The translations under genes and the position numbers were made by a program. DNA of 9,565 bases from Salmonirosea sp038204185. GTDB taxonomy: Bacteria > Bacteroidota > Bacteroidia > Cytophagales > Spirosomataceae. The stretch covers positions 1 to 9,565 of the forward strand of contig JBBRDE010000223.1 in the NCBI GenBank assembly GCA_038204185.1. The letters are read 5' to 3'. Shown piece by piece: positions 1 to 6,648 of this stretch. The stretch's first letter is position 1. Each line of letters opens with the position of its first letter. The notes under the pieces were generated by a model. The model saw only the letters and a program-made list of their open reading frames with translations. It had not been told where the DNA came from and made no database searches.

Positions 1-474
1 CTGAATATAAATATTGTCAATCATGCTGTCGTACAATAGGTCGTTGTTGGTAATCAATTCCTTCATCTGTTGCTTGTACGCTTCCGGAGAAAGCGCCAGG
101 TAATCCCCGAAAAACAATAGGTCGAGTGACCCAACCTGCGCTGCCAAATCGGATGCTTTTTTCTGGTTTGTGTTAGGTTTAGTGGATAAAATGGAGAAGG
201 TAATGGTGAGTAAACTGACAACGGCCATTAGCCCGGTAGGTAGGAGGAGGTTGGGGTAGGCCTCGAACTTACTCACCAAAAAGGATACCATGATGGAGAT
301 AATGATGGAGTTGATCGAAATCATCAGGGCCGCCTTCCGGTCGGCCAGTACTGTCAGGTGCACGTGATTCGACATCGTAGTGCGAAACATCGTGTCCAGA
401 GTACGGCTGGGTTTCGGCTTTTTGACCTTGGGTACTTTTTCGGGTTTTCCAGACTCCGGTTTTTGGGTTTCCAT
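1..474 (-). CDS. PycTM/DUF5706-type (Pycsar-effector-like) membrane protein, C-terminus beyond left edge
   Basis: The minus-strand reading frame is open from an ATG at 472-474 to the window edge (158 codons). An in-frame TAG at 487-489 shows the N-terminus is complete. Residues 1-24 form a Lys/Pro-rich cytoplasmic leader. Residues 26-60 contain the block TLDTMFRTTMSNHVHLTVLA followed by DRKAALMISINSIIIS, which I recognise as the signature of the PycTM domain (DUF5706) in Bacteroidota. Two hydrophobic helices follow, at about 48-66 and 76-96, then a soluble stretch with LLFFGDYLALSPEAY (119-133) and LLYDSMIDNIY (146-156), also typical of the family. Many relatives carry an HD phosphohydrolase domain before this block; here there is none. 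Known PycTM effectors are activated by a cyclic pyrimidine nucleotide and damage the inner membrane during phage defence. No cyclase is visible in the window, so a defence role is inference. The family call is fairly sure, the function is not. Confidence 0.8.
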   Translation of the reverse strand, partial: METQKPESGKPEKVPKVKKPKPSRTLDTMFRTTMSNHVHLTVLADRKAALMISINSIIISIMVSFLVSKFEAYPNLLLPTGLMAVVSLLTITFSILSTKPNTNQKKASDLAAQVGSLDLLFFGDYLALSPEAYKQQMKELITNNDLLYDSMIDNIYIQ

Positions 475-506
475 TCGGGAGAGTGACTAGGGTGAAAAGG
501 CTCGTT

Positions 507-514
507 CAAATGTA
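507..514 (-). promoter_or_regulatory. possible Bacteroidota -7 box for the PycTM-like gene
   Basis: On the minus strand this reads TACATTTG, a full match to the Bacteroidota -7 consensus TAnnTTTG, 32 bp upstream of the ATG at 474. I see no clear TTTG-type -33 box 19-21 bp further upstream, so this could be chance. If real, the PycTM-like gene has its own promoter and is not simply read through from the secreted-protein gene behind it. Confidence 0.3.
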
Positions 515-580
515 CAAAATGATCGGTGAAAAGGAACAGGAAGGTGGTGTGGCAGAACGGCGTGGATTGCTACCCTGCAG

Positions 581-2200
581 TCATTGCGTAAGCTCAAGGT
601 AGATCGTTTCGTTGAGTTTTACTTGCATAGATACCCCAGTCAGTAGAGCATCGCCATACATCCGGGAAAATTTACCGCCCTGCTTTACCCGATAACGCTT
701 GCCCGGACTTACCGGGAACCATTCCTGAAACTGATTAATCCGGGGATAATCATGGGGCATGTTGAGGTGGGTGGCGTGCAGTTCACTCCCAAACTTGACC
801 TTCCCCGTCCAGCCCGATGCGCTGCTCAGCGTCAGGTACAGGGTACCTTCCTTCACCACCGCTCCGTAGATTAAGTCGGGTTGCCAGTCCGTTACTACCA
901 CTCCGGCTGTTTTCCACAGTGCGTACATGAGTGAGGTGCGGGCAAAATTTCCATCGCCGTGCCAGCCCTCAATAATTCCATCGGGCTTCTGCATCGCCCA
1001 AAGTACCTGGGTTTCGCTATCGATCCATTGATCCAGTCCCGCCACCGGCTCCCGCAGGTACAAATTCAGGGCACCCTCGATAGCATCGGCGTACCCGTCG
1101 GCGCTGCCTCCTTCCCAGTCGTAGCGGCGGTAGTGTTCATTCAGGTTTCGCAGTGGTATGAGCACGGCTTCCCTGTACGCCTCGGTATGATCCAGCAGGT
1201 ACACTGTGTAAAAGGAATTGAGAATGTAGCCATAGGTATCGGCGAGGCGGGAAGCCACAACCGCCCCCGTTTTTGGATTAAACTCATCGTAAAATAGTCC
1301 GTGTTCGTTTCGTCCTTTGGCCAAAATTACATCGAGTAGCTCGTGAATGTAGGGCTGCCACCGTTTCTTCCGGGCCGGATCGACCTCCGCCACCACGGTG
1401 TACATCTCTACCAGTCCCGCCACAATCTCCCCACCGTGGTCGCGCAGGCGTAGTCGGTCCAGCGCTCGGGTGGGTAGATGGGTCTCGCTGAGGAAGTGGT
1501 CGCCGATCTGCACACCCCAGGCCAGCCATTTGGGGTCACGGGTCATCCAGTACATGCGGGCCAGTACCTGCAGCAGGTCGCCGTTCACCTCCACCACGGC
1601 GCTATTTCCAAAAAACTTACCTCTGATTTCCGTGGGCACATCAATTAACTGGTCCAGATCGGCCAGCATACCCAACATGCGTTCCGACCAGGGGCTGGGG
1701 CCTAGCCATTCCGTGAGGGGGATCAGTCCGTCCTTCATATATTCGGCGGTGCCGAATACCACCTGGCTGGTGTCCACCTGTTCGTTTTCAAAGCCCTTTT
1801 TACAAAACGAATAGGTGTCGGGCAACTGTCCGAGACGCGACGTAAGGCGGATCTCAGTGGCGAGCATGTCCTTCATTTTCCCCTCAAACAGCGCTGGATC
1901 CAGTAGGGAGGCGGTCATGACCATGAAGGGGTAGTTGTCGGCGGCCGCGTCCCAGGCATTCCAAATACAGGTACTCTGGGTCAGGTTCCGCGGGATCAGC
2001 CCCGTGGTGCTATCGGCCTTGTCCAGCCACCCCGCCACGTACCGCCGGCATCGGCGAAAGGATTCATTGGCCAGTTCACCGTTGGCAAGGGCTTGTAGGT
2101 AATAGGCATCGGATGTACCCTGGGTTTGCCCAAAAGCTTGTCCCACCGAGTAGACAGTCAATACTAAAACGAGAAAGTAGCTTATGGGGGAGGATTTCAT
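581..2200 (-). CDS. secreted alpha/alpha-toroid protein, six-hairpin-glycosidase-like, function unknown
   Basis: This gene encodes 539 residues. A signal peptide is clear: lysine near the start, a hydrophobic core at about 8-19, and a likely cleavage after AFG (residue 24), so the protein is exported. The mature part is mostly helical, with recurring aromatic and acidic segments such as TCIWNAWDAAADNYPF (77-92), LRLRDHGGEIVAGLVEMY (250-267), GLFYDEFNP (301-309) and SADGYADAIEGALNLY (366-381). This spacing of helical hairpins resembles (alpha/alpha)6 toroids found in glycoside hydrolases, polysaccharide lyases and sugar epimerases. From about 440 to the end the sequence turns beta-like (GTLYLTLSSASGWTG), as in the C-terminal beta domain of many such enzymes. 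I cannot assign a glycoside hydrolase family or a catalytic pair. No SusC/SusD genes are adjacent. The start at 2200 is supported by the signal peptide directly after it. Confidence 0.7.
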   Translation of the reverse strand: MKSSPISYFLVLVLTVYSVGQAFGQTQGTSDAYYLQALANGELANESFRRCRRYVAGWLDKADSTTGLIPRNLTQSTCIWNAWDAAADNYPFMVMTASLLDPALFEGKMKDMLATEIRLTSRLGQLPDTYSFCKKGFENEQVDTSQVVFGTAEYMKDGLIPLTEWLGPSPWSERMLGMLADLDQLIDVPTEIRGKFFGNSAVVEVNGDLLQVLARMYWMTRDPKWLAWGVQIGDHFLSETHLPTRALDRLRLRDHGGEIVAGLVEMYTVVAEVDPARKKRWQPYIHELLDVILAKGRNEHGLFYDEFNPKTGAVVASRLADTYGYILNSFYTVYLLDHTEAYREAVLIPLRNLNEHYRRYDWEGGSADGYADAIEGALNLYLREPVAGLDQWIDSETQVLWAMQKPDGIIEGWHGDGNFARTSLMYALWKTAGVVVTDWQPDLIYGAVVKEGTLYLTLSSASGWTGKVKFGSELHATHLNMPHDYPRINQFQEWFPVSPGKRYRVKQGGKFSRMYGDALLTGVSMQVKLNETIYLELTQ

Positions 2201-2631
2201 AGAAAGCAGGGGGAAGTTGTAGATGTTCTGCCGGTATAAGGAGGGTTAGGGAGGATTTTACTAGGGTAGATTGAGTTGGATTTATGGGCCTATTCAATAG
2301 ATCAATACAAAAATCGCTCGCCTTTGTGCTGTGCTCCAAGTTTGGCTTCGATATAAACCGGCTCCTATTTGGGATGAAAGTGCCAACAGACACGTCGCTC
2401 TGTGGCGAGTCGGCTAAACATCAAATGAACTGCCCGCGTCGAGTACGAATTCATCGTATAGTAATCTCACAGCAGGAGGAGTTCAGCAAATGGCCTCTAT
2501 TTACTTTTTCGATCCATCAACAGAGCTATGTTGATCAGGGAGGTTCAAAGAAAGGCTACGGAGCGGAAAGATCAGAAGCGGGCAAAAGGTGTATCTTAGT
2601 GTCATTATTTCAAATAAAACTTGAAGAAAAC
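2201..2631. other. divergent intergenic region without a convincing gene
   Basis: About 430 bp separates the start of the secreted toroid gene (minus) from the chosen start of the dioxygenase (plus), so promoters for both should lie here. The dioxygenase frame stays open upstream to an ATG at 2284, but the extra 116 residues look like random translation, with no family resemblance. A weak -7-like TATCTTAG lies at 2592-2599 on the plus strand, 32 bp before the dioxygenase ATG, with no obvious -33 partner. A purine-rich stretch at 2474-2480 precedes a 14-codon ORF (2490-2534) that I do not consider a gene. No clear terminator or repeat was seen. Confidence 0.5.
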
Positions 2632-3615
2632 ATGGAACCCGAAACCCCCACCATGGCTACGACCATGATCCCCAACAACGCCCACAAAGAAATCCCCGGT
2701 AATCCGTCCACGGCCACGAGTAGTAAAATCCAGTTAAACAACCGCACTAACGGCCAGCCTTTGCGGGTGCTCAGCGAAGAGGACTGGGCTTTCTGGATTC
2801 AGAATGGCTATATCGTCATCAGAAACGCGGTACCCGCCGAGCAGGCCCGGCGCACCGCGGAGTTCTTGTGGGAATTTGAAGAGAAAGACCCTGATGATTC
2901 GGCTACCTGGTACACCGCCCCTCGCGCCGAAATGCAGATGAAGGAACTGACGGGAACTGGCATGGTGGAGGTTTACAATAACCAGCACCTATGGAATAAC
3001 CGGCAAATGCAACGGGTCTATGATGCTTTTGTGGATATTTGGGGCACCGAGAAACTGTGGGTGACCATAGACCGCGCCAATCTTAATTTTCCCATCCGGC
3101 CGGGCTTCGAATACAAAGGTTTTATCCACTGGGACTATGATCCCGAAACAAAACCCCAGAATGTACAGGGCGTCCTGGCCCTCGCCGATCAGACCGACGA
3201 AAATATGGGGGGCTTTCAGTGCATTCCCGAGCTGTTTCGAACCTACGATACCTGGAAACTCACCCAACCTGCCGACCGAAACCCCTTCAAACCTGATATC
3301 TCGGACTTTGAGGACAAGCTGGTGAAGGTTAAAATGGAAGCGGGGGATTTGTTGATTTTCAATAGTCTGCAGCCCCATGGAATACGCCCCAATCGTTCAG
3401 AGGACAAGGTTCGCATCGCGCAGTACATTTCTATGATGCCCGCCGAGGAAGAAAATGATGCTCTCCGGCAATGGCGGATTGATTCCTGGAAAAACCGCAT
3501 TGCCCCCCAGGGGTACGCATTTCCGGGCGACCCGCGCCAGTGGGAGCAGATCCGGTACGAAGCGGCCGAGCTGAGTGAGTTGGGCAAGAAGCTAGTGGGG
3601 CTGGAAACGTGGTGA
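2632..3615 (+). CDS. phytanoyl-CoA dioxygenase (PhyH) family Fe(II)/2-oxoglutarate oxygenase
   Basis: From the ATG at 2632 the product is 327 residues. It has the jelly-roll oxygenase layout: an N-terminal segment NGYIVIRNAV (58-67) typical of PhyH proteins, the metal-binding HxD in FIHWDYD (His166, Asp168), a core with NMGGFQCIPELF (191-202), then GDLLIFNSLQPHGIRPN (238-254) supplying the distal His249. The 2-oxoglutarate-binding Arg is probably Arg261 in KVRIAQY. Such enzymes use Fe(II), O2 and 2-oxoglutarate to hydroxylate small molecules; the substrate cannot be read from the sequence. I chose 2632 because the about 40 residues before the domain are already low-complexity (Pro/Thr/Asn-rich) and the open frame further upstream has no family character. 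ATGs at 2653 and 2668 are also possible. There is no signal peptide, so it is probably cytoplasmic. No biosynthetic partner genes are adjacent. Confidence 0.87.
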   Translation: MEPETPTMATTMIPNNAHKEIPGNPSTATSSKIQLNNRTNGQPLRVLSEEDWAFWIQNGYIVIRNAVPAEQARRTAEFLWEFEEKDPDDSATWYTAPRAEMQMKELTGTGMVEVYNNQHLWNNRQMQRVYDAFVDIWGTEKLWVTIDRANLNFPIRPGFEYKGFIHWDYDPETKPQNVQGVLALADQTDENMGGFQCIPELFRTYDTWKLTQPADRNPFKPDISDFEDKLVKVKMEAGDLLIFNSLQPHGIRPNRSEDKVRIAQYISMMPAEEENDALRQWRIDSWKNRIAPQGYAFPGDPRQWEQIRYEAAELSELGKKLVGLETW

Positions 3616-3646
3616 AGACCGGAACAATGGGTTGAAGTTGTGAGGG

Positions 3647-3697
3647 TAGGGGCGCAGCCCTAACTATGAAACGGATTGCTCCTTCGTAACGCCCCTA
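3647..3697. repeat. inverted repeat between convergent genes, possible bidirectional terminator
   Basis: TAGGGGCG at 3647-3654 and CGCCCCTA at 3690-3697 are perfect 8-bp inverted complements around a 35-nt loop. The element lies just after the dioxygenase stop (3615), and its right arm contains the DUF2490 stop codon (3695-3697). This placement between convergent genes fits a shared terminator or a small palindromic repeat. There is no T-run after either arm, so a canonical intrinsic terminator is not supported. Confidence 0.4.
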
Positions 3698-4417
3698 GAA
3701 GGAGTGGATCAGGCTAAGCTGTACCTGCCCTTTTGACCAGGTGTCGGTGGTTTGTTCAAGCCATCCCGCCTGAAACCTGAGGTTGTCTCTCAAACCGTAC
3801 CCAACGCCCAGGTACAGGCGGTTTCTATCAAAAATTTCCACGGCATCGCCGTTGTCTCTGATCTTCCGTTGCCCGTTCAGGAATACCTCGTCGTAAAGCG
3901 CGGCGTACACGATTCCTTTTTTCAGTTCTGTGCCGTTCAGGGGTATATTCAGGAATAGGTTGTACCGATAGCGTGTTCGGAAATTCTGGTTCTCTAGCCA
4001 CCTTTGTTCGTAGCGGATCCGGTGCGTAAGCAGAAACCGATTCCCTATTTTCTGGGGGAAAAGCGCTTCCTGGTAGATCCGGTTTTCGGTGCTGTATCCG
4101 GTAGGTTCGCCGTATTGACCGGAAGTAACGTGTGCATACCCTACCGTAAATAGGATTCCCGCTTCCCTGGGCCGGTACGTAACGCCTGTCCTCAACAGCA
4201 ACTGTTCTACATCCCTACCGATATTCCACAAGCGAAGCTGATAATCGCCCTGTAAGCCAAAGGCACTGTTCTTGAATTTTTTCTGAAAGGCATACATGGT
4301 CCAAAGGCCTGCTTTTCCGTCCCCGGGGCTGTTTTGCGCCCACCCCACCTGGGCATTCATCAGGCCGATGGTCATTACTATAATCCCTAATCTCACCTGA
4401 ATTCTTCCTATATTCAT
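3695..4417 (-). CDS. DUF2490 family outer-membrane beta-barrel protein
   Basis: I place the start at the ATG at 4415-4417, giving 240 residues. The product then begins with a proper signal peptide (MNIGRIQVRLGIIVMTIGLM..., likely cleavage near residue 27), whereas the longer frame to 4501 would bury it behind 28 charged residues. An AGGGA lies about 6 nt upstream of this ATG. The mature protein starts with GLWTMYAFQKKF, then shows alternating aromatic/polar strands (for example QGDYQLRLWN and FLLTHRIRYEQRWL) and ends in IHSF, the terminal phenylalanine expected of an outer-membrane barrel. DUF2490 proteins are a common Bacteroidota family of unknown function. The gene is convergent with the dioxygenase and lies 231 bp downstream of the hydrolase lipoprotein gene on the same strand. 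Co-transcription is possible but not shown. Confidence 0.8.
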   Translation of the reverse strand: MNIGRIQVRLGIIVMTIGLMNAQVGWAQNSPGDGKAGLWTMYAFQKKFKNSAFGLQGDYQLRLWNIGRDVEQLLLRTGVTYRPREAGILFTVGYAHVTSGQYGEPTGYSTENRIYQEALFPQKIGNRFLLTHRIRYEQRWLENQNFRTRYRYNLFLNIPLNGTELKKGIVYAALYDEVFLNGQRKIRDNGDAVEIFDRNRLYLGVGYGLRDNLRFQAGWLEQTTDTWSKGQVQLSLIHSF

Positions 4418-4648
4418 AAGTATCCCTGATCGCTTGTCTCTTTTCTCAACTATACGCTCGCGCAATTTAGTGCCGTATCCTTTAAAAGTAAACCTCGCCA
4501 AGATTTATACATGAACTGCGGGAGGGCCTGGCTGGTATTTTATTTCTTACATTGTACTACTTATCAGGACTGTAGGGACGCCGATCACGAATTAAAAAGT
4601 AATGAAGTTCGGTTGTCATGATTCGTGGGTGATAAAGCTTGGCCCTGG

Positions 4649-5584
4649 TCATTTTAAAAACCCCTTCACGGCTATCAGGGAGGCTTCCGGCACTTCCTCC
4701 ATGGGCATGTGGCCAGCGTCAGGGATAACGACCAACTGGCTGTTGGGTAAGTCCTTGTCAAAGCGCCTGCCGTTTAGTACCGGAATGAGCTGATCCTGCT
4801 GGCCCCAAAGCAACAGCGTGGGGGTCTGGATGGTAGGTATCTGCTGCCAGGGGCCCTCTTCGCCAATGCTCTCCATGCGGTCGGTAAGGGCCTCGCGATT
4901 ACCCTCGCGGCGGGTCAGGTCGTAGTAGAGCGTCACAAGGCTGTCGGTGACACGGGTGGTGTCCGCGTAGAGGTAGTTCAGGCTCCGGCGGATTACCTCT
5001 TTCGGGGTGTTCTTCTTGGCAGCCTCCCGAAGTACGGGCATGCGGAGTATGATGTAGGGTAGGGGGACATTTTTAGATTTTACCGGATAGCCCGCCGCCC
5101 CGATCAGGATCATTTTGTGTACTTCCCTGGGGTACCTGAGCGCGTACTGCCAGGTGATTTCACCCCCCAGCGAGTTACCCGCCAGGATACACCGCTTTAT
5201 CTTCATTTGGGTCACGAATTGGTGCAGAAAATTGACATAGAAATCGAGCGTGTACTTTCCATCGGGGTGCGGGCCGGTAAGCCCAAAGCCGGGTAAATCC
5301 AGGCGGATGACGCGGTGATTTTTCTTCAGCGCTGCGGTCCAGTCGTCCCAGGTATACAGGGAGGAGCCCGTGCCGTGGAGCAGCACCAAAGGTACCGAAT
5401 CCTGCCGGGGACCCTCATCGCGGTAGTGGACACCCAGGTTCTCCACCTGAATGTAATCGGATGTGGCAACGTTGTACTTTTCATTGAGCACCTCCACGGG
5501 CAAGTCTTCGATCTTACGGCAGCCTGCCAGGGCGGCCAGCAGCAGCACGCCCGTCAGGGCCGCTTTTCTGGAAGGTATTTTCAT
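4649..5584 (-). CDS. alpha/beta-hydrolase lipoprotein
   Basis: From the ATG at 5582-5584 the product is 311 residues and begins with a lipoprotein signal (MKIPSRKAALTGVLLLAALAGC) with lipobox LAGC and lipidated Cys22. A start at 5614 would add ten residues before this signal and is less likely. The alpha/beta-hydrolase fold is clear: oxyanion-hole motif LLHGTGSS (68-75), DLPGFGLT (96-103), nucleophile elbow GNSLGG with Ser138, and the remaining triad residues probably Asp264 in WGQQDQLIP and His292 in DAGHMPMEE. A cap region spans roughly 165-245. The motif order matches haloalkane-dehalogenase-like and esterase/lactonase-like hydrolases. The substrate is unknown; the protein should be anchored to the envelope by its lipid. 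It is divergent from the FKBP gene. Confidence 0.87.
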   Translation of the reverse strand: MKIPSRKAALTGVLLLAALAGCRKIEDLPVEVLNEKYNVATSDYIQVENLGVHYRDEGPRQDSVPLVLLHGTGSSLYTWDDWTAALKKNHRVIRLDLPGFGLTGPHPDGKYTLDFYVNFLHQFVTQMKIKRCILAGNSLGGEITWQYALRYPREVHKMILIGAAGYPVKSKNVPLPYIILRMPVLREAAKKNTPKEVIRRSLNYLYADTTRVTDSLVTLYYDLTRREGNREALTDRMESIGEEGPWQQIPTIQTPTLLLWGQQDQLIPVLNGRRFDKDLPNSQLVVIPDAGHMPMEEVPEASLIAVKGFLK

Positions 5585-5601
5585 ATTTTCTGTCGGACCG
5601 G

Positions 5602-5634
5602 TTAAAGTACCCAATGAAGATACACCGCCAAAAA
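5602..5634 (-). promoter_or_regulatory. weak candidate promoter for the hydrolase lipoprotein
   Basis: On the minus strand TTTTTGG (5628-5634) is followed 18 bp later by TACTTTAA (5602-5609), about 17 bp before the ATG. This resembles the Bacteroidota TTTG / TAnnTTTG arrangement, but the -7 element matches at only four of the six fixed positions. Confidence 0.25.
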
Positions 5635-5639
5635 GTGTG

Positions 5640-5749
5640 CCCGAGGCGCTTCATCGGGGTAGGTATCCCCACAGCCCTTACTCCAGGTAGCGTCGCGCTG
5701 GGGACTCAAACCCACGGAGCAGGGGTGATTAATGAATCCTAATGCCCCT
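5640..5749. other. hairpin-rich intergenic segment with a tRNA T-arm-like motif
   Basis: Between two divergent genes this segment can form several hairpins: CCCGA/TCGGG (5640-5644 with 5654-5658) and a longer one, AGGGG/CCCCT (5721-5725 with 5745-5749), continued inward by ATTA/TAAT (5728-5731 with 5740-5743). On the minus strand 5700-5715 reads GTGGGTTTGAGTCCCC, which recalls the T-arm of a tRNA, but no cloverleaf surrounds it. It may be a tRNA remnant, a dispersed intergenic repeat or chance. No T-tract follows the hairpins. Confidence 0.3.
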
Positions 5750-5845
5750 TGGAGCCATATCCCTTAGTAAAAAACTTCTGCCTGTGAACCATAATCCATC
5801 GAAACATAGTTACAGCTACACAACTCAGATAAACCACCCACCAAT

Positions 5846-6343
5846 ATGGAAATGAAATGGAAATGTTTTCTTCTACTTGGCTGCATACTAACCGCTAGCA
5901 GCTGTCAGAAAGATGATGCGAAAGAGCCGGATATAGTCTGTAATAGGGCTATCCCAACCACAAAAGCACCGCAGAGCGAAGTAACTGCTTTAAAACAGTA
6001 TATGGATGCGAGTGCAATCAAGGCCACGGCGGACGACAGGGGCTTCTACTACACCATCGACTCACCGGGGTCAGGAGCTAAGCCTACTCTGTGTTCGAAC
6101 GTTACGGTTAACTACCGGGGCACGCTGACGAACGGGAGTACGTTTGACACCGCTTCGGGTATAAGCTTCGACTTATCAAGGCTTATTGTAGGCTGGCAGC
6201 AGGGCATTCCCTTAATCAGCCCCGGAGGTAGTATTACGTTATACTTACCGCCGAGTCTGGCGTATGGATCACAAGCCCAACCGGCTATTCCGGCTAATTC
6301 GATCCTTATTTTCAAGATAGATCTTATCCGCATTAATAAATAA
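5846..6343 (+). CDS. FKBP-type peptidyl-prolyl cis-trans isomerase lipoprotein
   Basis: The 165-residue product starts with a short lipoprotein signal ending in TASSC (Cys20), a relaxed lipobox of the Bacteroidota kind, and should be anchored in the envelope. A second ATG at 5852 would work equally well. Residues 21-80 form a linker with a helical stretch. The FKBP domain covers about 84-165: VTVNYRGTLTNGSTFD (86-101, with Tyr90, Phe100 and Asp101 in the active-site positions), IVGWQQGIPLISPGG (114-128, Trp117 at the pocket floor), LPPSLAYGSQ (134-143, Tyr140) and ILIFKIDLIRI (153-163, Phe156). The expected catalytic-pocket residues are thus present. It probably helps fold exported or outer-membrane proteins by isomerising prolyl bonds. 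The gene is monocistronic as far as visible, and a good plus-strand terminator lies about 170 bp downstream. Confidence 0.9.
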   Translation: MEMKWKCFLLLGCILTASSCQKDDAKEPDIVCNRAIPTTKAPQSEVTALKQYMDASAIKATADDRGFYYTIDSPGSGAKPTLCSNVTVNYRGTLTNGSTFDTASGISFDLSRLIVGWQQGIPLISPGGSITLYLPPSLAYGSQAQPAIPANSILIFKIDLIRINK

Positions 6344-6345
6344 AT

Positions 6346-6435
6346 GACAGGGTGTCCTGTCCGGTAGGGCTATCAATAATTCGTTCCATACCTTGGTTTG
6401 TGAGACACAGACCGTACCCCATCGTTGCCCTACCG
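6346..6435. repeat. nested palindromic element downstream of the FKBP gene
   Basis: Three paired elements are arranged tightly. GACAGG/CCTGTC (6346-6351 with 6356-6361) is a perfect 6-bp hairpin with loop GTGT. Immediately next, CGGTAGGGC (6362-6370) pairs perfectly with GCCCTACCG (6427-6435). Inside that arm pair, GGTTTGTG (6395-6402) pairs with CACAGACC (6406-6413) around the loop AGA, with one G-T wobble. Two abutting stems, one of them enclosing another hairpin, look like a structured RNA or a mobile palindromic repeat. There is no T-tract, so it is not a simple terminator. Confidence 0.5.
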
Positions 6436-6513
6436 CAATCCCTATAACTGGATCCAAATAGTGGGCTAGAAAACCGCTGTTTGTAGTATCTGACACTAGG
6501 AACTTGAAATGTT

Positions 6514-6536
6514 AGGCTGTTACAAACGGCCTTTTT
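6514..6536 (+). terminator. intrinsic terminator, plus strand (FKBP transcript)
   Basis: AGGCTGTT (6514-6521) pairs with AACGGCCT (6525-6532) around the loop ACA, giving an 8-bp stem with a single wobble, followed directly by TTTT (T-run 6532-6536). This is the form of a rho-independent terminator read on the plus strand. It lies 171 bp after the FKBP stop, so the FKBP transcript would include the palindromic element upstream. Confidence 0.7.
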
Positions 6537-6616
6537 ATCATTAGTACGCTGCCTCCCTTCGGAAGATATACGAACAACTTGACGGGCAAAAAGGCTTTTT
6601 ATTGAGGCTACGAAGA

Positions 6617-6635
6617 ACGGTGCTCTTGCTACCGT
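6617..6635 (-). terminator. weak hairpin after the response-regulator gene
   Basis: ACGGT (6617-6621) pairs with ACCGT (6631-6635), extended inward by GC/GC (6622-6623 with 6628-6629) with one bulged base at 6630 and a 4-nt loop. It lies 14-32 bp past the end of the minus-strand operon. On that strand it is followed by TCTTCG, not a T-run, so termination here is only possible. Confidence 0.3.
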
Positions 6636-6648
6636 GACGTATCATATT

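Larger units (their letters stand above)
6344..6648. other. intergenic region without a gene, rich in secondary structure
   Basis: About 305 bp separates the FKBP stop from the stop of the response regulator; the two are convergent. I see no credible coding sequence; the short minus-strand frame here overlaps the end of the FKBP gene and has no family character. The region holds a nested palindromic element (6346-6435), a plus-strand intrinsic terminator (6514-6536) and a weak hairpin facing the minus-strand operon (6617-6635). The change to AT-rich sequence happens near its right end. Confidence 0.6.

Noticed and set aside
1398..1814. 138-residue plus-strand frame inside the toroid gene
   Set aside because: It is an antisense shadow of a GC-rich coding region; the Ser/Arg/Pro-rich translation is typical of such shadows.
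2076..2393. 105-residue minus-strand frame over the start of the toroid gene
   Set aside because: It overlaps the signal-peptide end of a much better gene in another frame and has no family resemblance.
2490..2534. 14-codon ORF preceded by AGGAGGA at 2474-2480
   Set aside because: The purine-rich site is at a plausible distance, but Shine-Dalgarno sites carry little weight in Bacteroidota, the peptide has no recognisable character, and it lies within an open frame region that is probably untranslated.
4418..4648. Search for promoter or RNA between the DUF2490 and hydrolase genes
   Set aside because: A minus-strand TATAGTTG at 4447-4454 resembles a -7 box but has no -33 partner; no hairpin with a T-tract was found, so nothing is annotated.
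6269..6496. 75-residue minus-strand frame after the FKBP gene
   Set aside because: It overlaps the end of the FKBP coding sequence and the palindromic element; the translation shows no recognisable motif and is explained as chance.
6587..6600. AAAAAGGCTTTTT as a possible terminator of the minus-strand operon
   Set aside because: The arms are only A/T plus one G-C pair with almost no loop, so a stable terminator stem is not supported.
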